From assembly GCA_036146215.1 (NCBI GenBank), contig JAYYJN010000056.1, positions 1 through 5,892 of the forward strand: a DNA stretch of 5,892 nt. Reading direction: 5' to 3'. The position numbers were made by a program, and so were the translations under genes. This document shows positions 1 through 5,892 of the stretch, piece by piece (within the stretch, counting starts at the first letter, position 1; every line of letters starts with the position of its first letter). The notes beneath the pieces were generated by a model, which was given only the letters and a program-made list of their open reading frames with translations, searched no databases and had not been told where the DNA came from. The DNA is from UBA7805 sp036146215. GTDB lineage: Bacteria > Planctomycetota > Planctomycetia > Pirellulales > UBA7805.

Positions 1-282
1 CAGAACCGGTCGCTTTACCCGATCGATAAAACGACCCGCAACTGCGGCACCGAATGACAAGCCCGCCAGATACGCCGACAAGACGACTGCCAGAGCAAAT
101 TCGGATGTGCCGAAAATAATCGCAAACTGCCGTAACCAAACGACCTCGTAAAGCAGCGCAGCAAATCCGGAGAGAAAAAAACAACAAAAAATCAATCCGA
201 GAGATAAACGCAGCAGCCCGTGTTCTCTGGAACGCTCTGCGATTGGGGAAACAGGTTCTTGAAGACGGTCGGTTTGGTGCAT
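1..282 (-). CDS. N-terminal part of a fused MFS/spermidine-synthase family membrane protein (partial, runs off the left edge)
   Basis: Reading the minus strand from the ATG at 282-280 gives 94 open codons ending exactly at base 1, so the gene continues outside the window. After about 25 polar residues there is a first membrane helix (about residues 26-50) containing SGFAALLYEVVWLRQF. A second helix follows (about 58-84) containing FGTSEFALAVVLSAYLAGL and then a basic loop GRFIDRVKR. The pattern 'SGFxALxYEVxWxR...FG...A...VL.AY.AGL..G' is the signature N-terminus of planctomycete and proteobacterial membrane proteins annotated as fused MFS/spermidine synthase, where helices precede a Rossmann-type aminopropyltransferase-like domain. 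The catalytic part is not in view, so real spermidine synthase activity is not shown. The start is well fixed: an in-frame TGA lies 13 codons upstream with no other usual start between. No Shine-Dalgarno is visible (GCGCCC precedes the ATG). It is transcribed away from the other genes, so a functional link is not implied. A plain MFS transporter is the main alternative. Confidence 0.85.
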   Translation of the reverse strand, partial: MHQTDRLQEPVSPIAERSREHGLLRLSLGLIFCCFFLSGFAALLYEVVWLRQFAIIFGTSEFALAVVLSAYLAGLSFGAAVAGRFIDRVKRPVL

Positions 283-347
283 GGGCGCGAAGCACGTGTT
301 TTTATTTTCAATATAAACTCATTGTACATTAATCTATCCGACGCTCG

Positions 348-360
348 GTATCGCAGATAC
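348..360. repeat. Small perfect inverted repeat GTATC-gca-GATAC
   Basis: The two 5-base arms are exact reverse complements separated by three bases, and the match stops immediately outside. It lies 66 bases upstream of the minus-strand start codon, a position where an operator half-site pair could lie. It is short enough to occur by chance, so an operator role is only a suggestion. Confidence 0.25.
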
Positions 361-493
361 GTTGTGTTACATCACGATCACGCATTGGTTGATTCGCTGA
401 AAAACCAAGTTTTTGCAACGGTCATCATTATTTCTGTGGTGTGCGAACCGAAAATCAGGATCGAACCCATGCCACTCGTACAACGAATCTGTT

Positions 494-499
494 TATAAT
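494..499 (+). promoter_or_regulatory. Candidate -10 element (TATAAT) upstream of the plus-strand gene set
   Basis: A perfect TATAAT lies about 205 bases upstream of the first plus-strand start codon. The hexamer at the expected -35 position (about 471-476, GCCACT) does not resemble TTGACA. The upstream TG at 490-491 is one base out of register for an extended -10. A single perfect hexamer in nearly 6 kb can arise by chance, so this is only a weak candidate. Confidence 0.2.
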
Positions 500-572
500 A
501 TGGCTATACTACGACTACACGGCGAGTCAGATAATGCACAGGCATTTGACGCATTCGACCTGACCTGTTCCG

Positions 573-602
573 TTGGAATCTTCATGATTGGCATCTTCAT
601 GA
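573..602. repeat. 15-bp tandem duplication (two copies, one mismatch)
   Basis: TTGGAATCTTCATGA at 573-587 is followed directly by TTGGCATCTTCATGA at 588-602. The copies differ only at their fifth base. The unit is a multiple of three, but the surrounding reading frame is not a credible gene. Replication slippage is the simplest origin. It lies about 100-130 bases before the PSC1/DUF1549/DUF1553 start, so it would fall within or near that gene's leader. Confidence 0.6.
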
Positions 603-693
603 AATCGCATAGCAATACTCTACCTCATAGTTCTGGTGAGTTTGCATGGCCATCGCCCGCCAGTGATCCGTGATGTAATGACTTCAAGGCTAT

Positions 694-698
694 AAAGG
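694..698 (+). promoter_or_regulatory. Possible ribosome binding site AAAGG
   Basis: AAAGG ends five bases before the ATG at 704, an acceptable spacing for a weak Shine-Dalgarno. It supports the long-leader start over the in-frame GTG at 752, which has no purine-rich site before it. The match to anti-SD is only partial, and planctomycete genes often lack an SD. Confidence 0.4.
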
Positions 699-703
699 TC
701 AGC

Positions 704-3697
704 ATGTACAGCTCAAAAAAGGTTACCACACCGGTCGAATGTCGTGATGCAGTGCAGACATCCCGCGAACCGACCAACGATTTTCGCTACCGCATTGTTT
801 TTGCGTTGGCGATATGGCTGGTGGGCAGCGGCTCATTCGCTGAGGACCAAGTGACAACCGACAAAGAAAACGGTCTCGATGCCGTGAACCGCGAGGCGAA
901 TGCCTTTTTTGAAACGAAAATTCGTCCACTCTTGGCAGAGCATTGTTACGAGTGCCATGGCGATGAGGAACAGGAGAGTGGCTTGCGGGTCGATTCTTTG
1001 GGTGGCCTGTTGCGGGGTGGCGAAGGGTATGGTGCAGCAATTGTTCCTGGCGATCCCGAGGGAAGCATTTTGATTAGTGCAGTGAAGCATCAGGAACTGA
1101 CAATGCCTCCCGAAAAAAAGTTGTCTGCACGTCAAATTGAGGATCTTAGTCAGTGGGTAAAAATCGGAGCGCCGTGGCCGGGCGCAAACGACAAGCAGCA
1201 GATTACTGAAGCTCACCGGGGCATGGAAATTACCGATGAAGATCGTGCTTGGTGGTCGTATCAACCAGTACAGCATCCAACGATCCCCCAACTCGACTCT
1301 TCCCTTGAGACTGGCAATCCGATTGATGCGTTCATTCGTGCGGAGCTATTAAAGAACAATCTTTCTCCCTCCGGCATGGCAAGCAAGCGTGAGTTGATCC
1401 GCAGGGCTACATTCGACCTCACTGGATTGCCACCCACGCCCGAAGAAGTCGAATCGTTTGTAAATGATGAAAATCCCAACGCCTATCCGCAACTGATTGA
1501 CCGTTTACTCGATTCACCGCATTATGGTGAAAGGTGGGGTCGGCATTGGCTCGATTTGATTCGTTACGCGCAAACCAATGGCTATGAGCGCGATGATGAA
1601 AAACCATTTGCATGGCGTTACCGAGACTACGTGATTCGCAGTTTTAACCAGGGCAAACCGTTCAACCAGTTTGTCCTGGAGCAACTTGCTGGCGACGAAT
1701 TGCCTGAGGTGACCGATGATTCGATCATCGCAACCGCCTTTTATCGATTCTGCGTATGGGATGATGAGCCGGATGACATTTCTCAGGCCGTCTTTGACGG
1801 CTATGACGATATGCTGGCGACAACATCCCGTGCACTGCTCGGGCTATCGATCGGCTGCGCGCGTTGCCACGAGCATAAATTTGACCCGCTACCGCATGAA
1901 GACTATTACCGAATGCTTGCTTTCATTCGGAACGTAAACTATTACCTGAAGCCGGATGGCGAGCAGAGAAATGTCGTGGTCGTCCCACTGCCCGGCGGCG
2001 GAGAAACATTGGGGGTCACCGAACGAAGTGGCGAGCCGCGACCCACCCACGTTTTGCTTCGAGGTCGCGTGGCCACGCCCGGCAAAGAAGTGCAGCCCGG
2101 ATTTCCAAAAGTCCTCAGTCAGAACAACTCAAGCGATGCAGCCATCCCGAGCGAGCGGAGCGGAAGCGACAAATCGACCGGAAGGCGATTGGCGCTTGCA
2201 CGCTGGATTGTCAACGACGACAACCCACTCACACCCCGGGTCTTGGCGAACCGCCTATGGCACTATCACTTCGGGCGGGGCATCGTAGCGACGCCGAGTG
2301 ATTTCGGCAAAACGGGCATTCCTCCGACACATCCTGAATTGCTCGACTATCTTGCAGCGAAGCTTATCGAAAGTAACTGGCGACTCAAGCCACTGCATAA
2401 ACAAATCATGCTGTCCGCGACCTATCGCCAATCTTCCCGGGCAACCGATCCGGACGGGTTGGCAATTGATTCTGAAAATAATTTACTCTGGCGCCAGAAT
2501 GTAAGACGCCTAGAGGCGGAGGCCATTCGAGATGCCGTCTTAGCCACCAGTGGCCAATTGAATTTGACGGCGGGTGGTCGCGGATTTTATCCGCAACTTC
2601 CGGCACAAGTCATCGGTAGTCAATCGATGCCCGGTCGAGGTTGGGGAAAATCATCACCCGCCGAGCGGAATCGTCGTAGTGTGTACGTCTATGCGAAACG
2701 CAGCCTTCAACTTCCGCTCCTTGAAATCTTTGATGTTGCCAGCACCGAACAATCAATAGCCGCAAGGAGTCGAACGACCGTAGCGCCGCAGGCACTTGGG
2801 CTACTCAACAGCGATTTTATCACCCGTCAGGCCGACTGTTTCGCACAGCGACTGCAGCGAGAAGCACCCAATGATGGTCTCGACAGCGTAACCGGAGTGG
2901 ACAGTGAAATTCGGCGAGCGTATATGCTGGCATTAGGACGGGCACCGTCTGATGAGGAACTTCGGATTGCCTCTGAATATTTTGATCGTCAACTTGATAG
3001 ATTCATTCAAAGTGAACAAGCTTATCAGCTTGCACCTGCCTTACCTGCTGCGTTACATAAAACGTTTCTCGACAAATGCCAAGGAATCGATTTTTATAAA
3101 GATCCGATGCCTGGATGGACTTACCAGCAAGGTGATTGGCCAGGACGAGGCGACAATATTCATTGGGTTCGCCTCGCCCGTGGACCGGTAGCCTTTTCCG
3201 AGAAAGCTGCAGTGCAGGACGGCGCTATTTCCTGCCAGTTAAAACTTCACCCCAACGCCGAATTTTCTTCTCTCGTTTTTCGGGGACGTGCCGAGGGAAA
3301 GACCTGGCACGGCTATGAGCTATATCTTGATCCGCAGAATCAATTGGCCGAACTGCGACGCGTAGGCGAACAGACCGTTGCGATTGCAAAAGCCAACGCG
3401 CCGCTGATTGCGGGTCGTTGGGAGCAAATCGATGTCGCCTTTGATGGATCAGAGATTGGTATTTCTCTCAACGGGGAGCCCCTTTTTCAAATCATCGACG
3501 AGCATCCGCTCACGGAAAACGACCGAGTCGGATTACGTAGTTGGGGAGCCGAACTTGCATTTCGAAATTTCGTTGTTCGCGATAAGTTCCAGTCGGTTGA
3601 GATCAATGGAAATCCACCTCCGCAGGCCCAGGAACGTGCATTAGCGGCTGTGGCAAAGCTTATCTTTAACCTCAATGAGTTTGTTTACATCGATTGA
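704..3697 (+). CDS. Secreted PSC1-DUF1549-DUF1553 heme-type protein with a nested concanavalin A-like domain
   Basis: This 997-residue protein is typical of planctomycetes. A signal peptide is seen at about residues 29-46 (RIVFALAIWLVGSGSFA, then EDQ), after an unusually long 28-residue polar n-region. The PSC1 cytochrome-c-like domain spans about 68-160, with heme motif CYECH (81-85) and TMPP, whose Met134 is the likely distal iron ligand. DUF1549 spans about 205-412 (ELIRRATFDLTGLPPTPEEV; ERWGRHWLDLIRYAQTNGYE) and carries a second CxxCH, CARCHEHKFDPL (385-396). A linker with PLPGGGETLGVTE and PTHVLLRG follows. DUF1553 runs from about 495 (LARWIVNDDNPLTPRVLANRLW) to 762 (ALGRAPSDEEL). About residues 795-962 resemble a LamG/DUF1080 sugar-binding jelly roll (WEQIDVAFDG, SLNGEPLF, GLRSWGAELAFRNFVVRD). 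The canonical DUF1553 end, ALAAVAKLIFNLNEFVYID, then returns. The expected role is an extracytoplasmic redox or hydrolytic protein acting on complex glycans; the actual reaction is unknown. ATG 704 is the first start after an in-frame TGA at 671; GTG 752 would shorten the leader. The DUF1501 partner follows 146 bases downstream, the usual pairing. Confidence 0.97.
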   Translation: MYSSKKVTTPVECRDAVQTSREPTNDFRYRIVFALAIWLVGSGSFAEDQVTTDKENGLDAVNREANAFFETKIRPLLAEHCYECHGDEEQESGLRVDSLGGLLRGGEGYGAAIVPGDPEGSILISAVKHQELTMPPEKKLSARQIEDLSQWVKIGAPWPGANDKQQITEAHRGMEITDEDRAWWSYQPVQHPTIPQLDSSLETGNPIDAFIRAELLKNNLSPSGMASKRELIRRATFDLTGLPPTPEEVESFVNDENPNAYPQLIDRLLDSPHYGERWGRHWLDLIRYAQTNGYERDDEKPFAWRYRDYVIRSFNQGKPFNQFVLEQLAGDELPEVTDDSIIATAFYRFCVWDDEPDDISQAVFDGYDDMLATTSRALLGLSIGCARCHEHKFDPLPHEDYYRMLAFIRNVNYYLKPDGEQRNVVVVPLPGGGETLGVTERSGEPRPTHVLLRGRVATPGKEVQPGFPKVLSQNNSSDAAIPSERSGSDKSTGRRLALARWIVNDDNPLTPRVLANRLWHYHFGRGIVATPSDFGKTGIPPTHPELLDYLAAKLIESNWRLKPLHKQIMLSATYRQSSRATDPDGLAIDSENNLLWRQNVRRLEAEAIRDAVLATSGQLNLTAGGRGFYPQLPAQVIGSQSMPGRGWGKSSPAERNRRSVYVYAKRSLQLPLLEIFDVASTEQSIAARSRTTVAPQALGLLNSDFITRQADCFAQRLQREAPNDGLDSVTGVDSEIRRAYMLALGRAPSDEELRIASEYFDRQLDRFIQSEQAYQLAPALPAALHKTFLDKCQGIDFYKDPMPGWTYQQGDWPGRGDNIHWVRLARGPVAFSEKAAVQDGAISCQLKLHPNAEFSSLVFRGRAEGKTWHGYELYLDPQNQLAELRRVGEQTVAIAKANAPLIAGRWEQIDVAFDGSEIGISLNGEPLFQIIDEHPLTENDRVGLRSWGAELAFRNFVVRDKFQSVEINGNPPPQAQERALAAVAKLIFNLNEFVYID

Positions 3698-3843
3698 ATA
3701 TGGGTTAAACTGAGAAAGACTTCAGTCGACGGGATCATACGCGAATTACGATTTTTTAATCGCCACGGTTTGAGCTGGGTCTCGGTATCGTTAAATCGTG
3801 GTTTCACCTGCAGTTGCAATAGAACTGTTCCAGTCTCAAAGCG
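3698..3843. other. Gap between the DUF1549/DUF1553 and DUF1501 genes, with a small AT-rich hairpin
   Basis: The 146-base gap contains one clear inverted repeat, CGATT-TTTT-AATCG (3749-3762), with a five-base stem and four-base loop. The stem is AT-rich and no U-tract follows, so it does not look like an efficient intrinsic terminator. A longer weak pair, CCACG (3763-3767) with CGTGG (3797-3801), is also possible. Either the two flanking genes are co-transcribed through this gap, or DUF1501 has its own promoter here. No convincing -35/-10 pair was seen. Confidence 0.4.
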
Positions 3844-5316
3844 ATGACGAATTTCAGAAAAAAAGAAACGCGATGCTGCGGTCACAGGCGACAGTTTCTC
3901 TGGGAGACCGGGGCCGGTTTTACCGGTCTCGCGCTGTCGAGTCTGCTGGATAGCGATGGATTTTTCACTCGGCATGCGGCCGCAATGGACTACAATCCGC
4001 TTGCGCCAAAATTGCCTCACTTTCCGGTAAAGGCAAAGCGTTGCATCTTTCTGTTCATGTACGGTGGCCCCTCGGCTGTTGACACATTCGATTACAAACC
4101 AGAGCTACAAAAGCGAGACGGTCAAGAAATTGATGTGGAGTTTCGACGTCGCAAGGTCAAGAAACAAAAGCTACTGGCTTCTCAGAGAAAATTCGCGCGC
4201 TACGGCGAGTCGGGCCTCTGGTGCAGCGATGCATTTCCGAACATCGCGCGGCACATGGATAAGCTATGCGTAATCAATTCGCTTCAGGCCGATTCGTTTG
4301 CCCACGGTTCAGCGGTATTACAAATGAACAGTGGTCAAATTATACTTGGTTCACCAACCCTCGGGTCCTGGCTCTCCTACGGCTTGGGGACAGAAAATCA
4401 AAATCTGCCCAGCTTTGTCGTGATGCTTGATCCTCGAGGCGGACCCATTCCCGGTGCGCATAATTGGTCAAGCGGTTACATGCCAGCCGCATACCAGGGA
4501 ACTCAGTTTCGCGGCAAAGGCGATCCGATCTTAGATCTTTCCCCGACCGATGGAATGAATGTCGCAGGACAGGAAGATCAGCTACGAACGCTCAATGCGC
4601 TCAATGCAGCACACCTGGAGCAGCGACCGGAACTGAGTGACCTTACAGCCCGGATCAAAAGTTATGAACTAGCTTTTCAGTTGCAGACCAGTGCTCCGGA
4701 GGCAATGGACCTTTCGCAAGAAGGGAAAAAAACGCTCGAAGATTACGGACTGTTTGATAAAAAACCGGACCATAAGCTTTCGATCGGGTCAGGGCACTTT
4801 GGTCGACAGTGCCTAACGGCCCGTCGATTGATCGAACGGGGGGTACGCTTCGTACAAATCTATTCTGGCGGTGGTCACCAGCAGCAGAATTGGGACGCGC
4901 ATAATGGGATGGAGGAGAATCTGGCTATTCATGCCCCGGAAGTCGACAAGCCAATTGCCGCCCTACTGGCCGATCTTGAGCAACGGGGACTTCTCGAGGA
5001 GACGCTCGTGATCTGGGGTGGTGAGTTCGGTCGCCAGCCAGTCTCGCAAAGTAAACAACGTGGTCGGGATCACAACCCGAAGGGATTTTTGTACTGGATG
5101 GCCGGCGGCGGGGTGAAAGCAGGCCATAGGTATGGGGAAACCGATGAATTTGGAATGGAAGCTGTAGAAAATCCTCACCACCTTCGAGACTTGCATGCTA
5201 CAATCCTGCATCTTATGGGGCTGGACCATACCAAACTTACGTACTTTCACTCGGGGTTAGATCGAAAATTGACTGGCGTCAAGGAGGCGCATGTCATTCG
5301 CGATGTCATCGCCTGA
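3844..5316 (+). CDS. DUF1501 family protein (alkaline phosphatase/sulfatase superfamily fold) with Tat-like leader
   Basis: This complete 490-residue DUF1501 protein has the usual length and all family landmarks. The N-terminus reads CCGHRRQFLWETGAGFTGLALSSLL (split here: CCGHRRQF then LWETGAGFTGLALSSLL), a twin-arginine type leader with the arginines at residues 15-16. A core segment FLFMYGGPSAVDTFDYKPEL lies at about 69-88. Putative metal-site motifs follow: NWDAHNGM (349-356), WGGEFGRQP (391-399) and GRDHNPKGF (407-415). The conserved tail has DLHATILHLMGLDHTKLTY (449-467) and SGLDRKLTG. DUF1501 belongs to the alkaline phosphatase-like superfamily, so a metal-dependent phospho- or sulfo-ester hydrolase is plausible, but no CxPSR sulfatase-activation motif is seen and no substrate is known. 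ATG 3844 is the first start after an in-frame TAG at 3820; no Shine-Dalgarno is apparent. The family is routinely encoded next to DUF1549/DUF1553 genes, as here, and its product should act in the periplasm with that partner. The family assignment is very secure; the function is inferred. Confidence 0.96.
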   Translation: MTNFRKKETRCCGHRRQFLWETGAGFTGLALSSLLDSDGFFTRHAAAMDYNPLAPKLPHFPVKAKRCIFLFMYGGPSAVDTFDYKPELQKRDGQEIDVEFRRRKVKKQKLLASQRKFARYGESGLWCSDAFPNIARHMDKLCVINSLQADSFAHGSAVLQMNSGQIILGSPTLGSWLSYGLGTENQNLPSFVVMLDPRGGPIPGAHNWSSGYMPAAYQGTQFRGKGDPILDLSPTDGMNVAGQEDQLRTLNALNAAHLEQRPELSDLTARIKSYELAFQLQTSAPEAMDLSQEGKKTLEDYGLFDKKPDHKLSIGSGHFGRQCLTARRLIERGVRFVQIYSGGGHQQQNWDAHNGMEENLAIHAPEVDKPIAALLADLEQRGLLEETLVIWGGEFGRQPVSQSKQRGRDHNPKGFLYWMAGGGVKAGHRYGETDEFGMEAVENPHHLRDLHATILHLMGLDHTKLTYFHSGLDRKLTGVKEAHVIRDVIA

Positions 5317-5367
5317 CAGCAACCTCAATAGTATTTGGCGCGGGAAAGAGACAGGGAATGCCGTAGC
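5317..5367 (+). promoter_or_regulatory. Short gap before the prepilin gene with purine-rich stretch
   Basis: Only 51 bases separate the DUF1501 stop from the prepilin ATG, which suggests co-transcription. A purine-rich run, GGGAAAGAGACAGGGAA (5342-5358), precedes the start. Its AGGG (5353-5356) lies 11 bases from the ATG, slightly far for a Shine-Dalgarno. No terminator hairpin was found. Confidence 0.35.
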
Positions 5368-5892
5368 ATGCGAAAATGTGAATCCCGTTCACGGTTCCGC
5401 GGTTTCACGCTAGTCGAGCTTTTGATTGTGATCGTGGTGGTGATCATTTTGATGGCCCTGCTGCTTCCTGCGGTGCAGAGTTCCCGTGCCAGTGCACGGA
5501 GTGCGGCATGCCAGAACAATCTTCGTCAACTGGCGTTCGCATTAAAAAAAGCACAGGCGAATATTCCGGAAGGTGCGCTTAATATTGATCCAAACACGGA
5601 TGGTAGTTTTCAACAATTCAAAGATCATCTCAGCGCCTATTCGGAAGATGAGGGGAATGCTATCTGGAGTTCACCCGGAACACCGGAAAATGCCAACAGT
5701 AGTTATGGCTTCAACGAACGGGTCCATCGCTTGGGAGTGCGGGACGCAGGGAAAATTGTAGCGCTCACCTATCCAGAACCGGTTGCCTATGGGGTCACTA
5801 CCCCCAAGGCGTTCAAGGATCTGGCCGATCCGACAGATCCCGATTACGACCCGGTGAAAGATCCGGGGGGGCTGGGTGCACTGGTGCACTTC
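5368..5892 (+). CDS. Prepilin-type (DUF1559-like) pseudopilin, partial at the 3' end
   Basis: The frame is open for 175 codons to the right edge. The N-terminus has a short basic leader (MRKCESRSRFRG) followed by FTLVELLIVIVVVIILMALLLPAV, split as FTLVELLIVIV and VVIILMALLLPAV. This is a textbook class III prepilin signal, with predicted cleavage between Gly12 and Phe13, Glu at position 5 of the mature chain, and one hydrophobic helix. The following SARSAACQNNLRQLAFAL matches the start of the DUF1559 family, which is hugely expanded in planctomycetes. A proline/aspartate-rich segment (about residues 153-168) precedes LGALVHF at the edge. Members often continue with an H-X9-DG C-terminal motif, which would lie just outside. 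The protein would be processed by a prepilin peptidase and sit in the inner membrane or in a pseudopilus; its specific role is unknown. ATG 5368 is the best start: an in-frame TAG is at 5329 and the leader length fits cleavage. It is probably in the same operon as the upstream DUF1501 gene. Confidence 0.93.
   Translation, partial: MRKCESRSRFRGFTLVELLIVIVVVIILMALLLPAVQSSRASARSAACQNNLRQLAFALKKAQANIPEGALNIDPNTDGSFQQFKDHLSAYSEDEGNAIWSSPGTPENANSSYGFNERVHRLGVRDAGKIVALTYPEPVAYGVTTPKAFKDLADPTDPDYDPVKDPGGLGALVHF

Larger units (their letters stand above)
283..703. other. Divergent intergenic region, no convincing gene
   Basis: These 421 bases separate the minus-strand membrane protein from the plus-strand PSC1/DUF1549/DUF1553 gene and must carry the promoters of both. 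The part next to the minus-strand gene (about 299-335) is AT-rich, as expected for a promoter. Plus-strand open stretches across 220-498 and 413-673 exist, but one overlaps the start of the opposing gene and neither translation resembles a known protein, has a ribosome site, or shows a plausible domain. I therefore leave them uncalled. Recognisable small structures are a 13-base palindrome (348-360), a 15-base tandem duplication (573-602) and a TATAAT hexamer (494-499), listed separately. No tRNA, riboswitch or transposon end was recognised. Confidence 0.7.

Noticed and set aside
293..298. CACGTG hexamer palindrome upstream of the minus-strand gene
   Set aside because: Symmetry does not extend beyond six bases (only imperfectly with flanking A/T), and such a hexamer is expected by chance at this length.
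385..414. TTGGTT...AACCAA stem followed by GTTTTT, resembling an intrinsic terminator
   Set aside because: The stem is only six pairs and AT-rich with a 12-base loop, and no plus-strand gene upstream needs termination. On the minus strand there is no T-run after it.
455..468. TCAGGATCGAACCC, the reverse complement of a tRNA T-loop-like GGTTCGATCC
   Set aside because: On the minus strand the flanking bases do not form a five-pair T-stem, and no anticodon arm or acceptor pairing could be built upstream, so it is not a tRNA.
220..673. Overlapping plus-strand open frames across the divergent intergenic region (92 and 86 codons)
   Set aside because: The first overlaps the start of the better-supported minus-strand membrane protein. 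Neither shows a recognisable domain, signal peptide or ribosome site, and their composition is unlike the real genes.
833..1291. Minus-strand 152-codon open frame inside the heme-protein gene
   Set aside because: It lies entirely antisense to PSC1/DUF1549 coding sequence with strong family motifs, and its translation resembles nothing known.
3685..4020. Minus-strand 111-codon open frame over the gap and the DUF1501 N-terminus
   Set aside because: It is antisense to the conserved DUF1501 leader and start, with no domain or ribosome site. It is a shadow frame.

Overview
The window looks like chromosomal DNA of a planctomycete, probably of the Pirellulaceae type. The evidence is the gene content: a heme-binding PSC1/DUF1549/DUF1553 protein, its usual partner DUF1501, and a DUF1559-type prepilin all appear in a row, a combination very characteristic of that phylum. 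Base composition looks moderate (roughly half G+C by eye, not computed) and clear Shine-Dalgarno sequences are scarce, which also fits. I cannot name a species.

Layout. Bases 1-282 hold the first 94 codons of a minus-strand gene running off the left edge; its two N-terminal membrane helices match the fused MFS/spermidine-synthase family. Bases 283-703 are a 421-base divergent intergenic region with no convincing gene. It holds an AT-rich patch, a small palindrome, a 15-bp tandem duplication and a weak promoter candidate. Bases 704-3697 encode a 997-residue secreted PSC1-DUF1549-DUF1553 protein with two CxxCH heme-type motifs. After a 146-base gap, 3844-5316 encode a complete 490-residue DUF1501 protein with a Tat-like leader. 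After a further 51 bases, 5368 to the right edge hold the first 175 codons of a type IV pilin-like/pseudopilin protein.

How the genes fit together. The three plus-strand genes are co-directional and could be one transcription unit. All three products should leave the cytoplasm: the first by a Sec-type signal peptide (needed for heme attachment in the periplasm), the second probably through Tat, the third by the prepilin route. DUF1549/DUF1553 and DUF1501 pairs are expanded in planctomycete genomes and are suspected to act on complex carbohydrates or their substituents, but I know of no demonstrated reaction. The most unusual feature is the C-terminus of the first protein. A concanavalin A-like (LamG/DUF1080-like) domain sits inside DUF1553, between its penultimate helices and the canonical terminal helix. 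This could give a redox or hydrolytic protein its own sugar-binding module.

No mobile element, CRISPR array, tRNA or rRNA was found. The window is a fairly ordinary example of a widespread but functionally unassigned planctomycete gene set.
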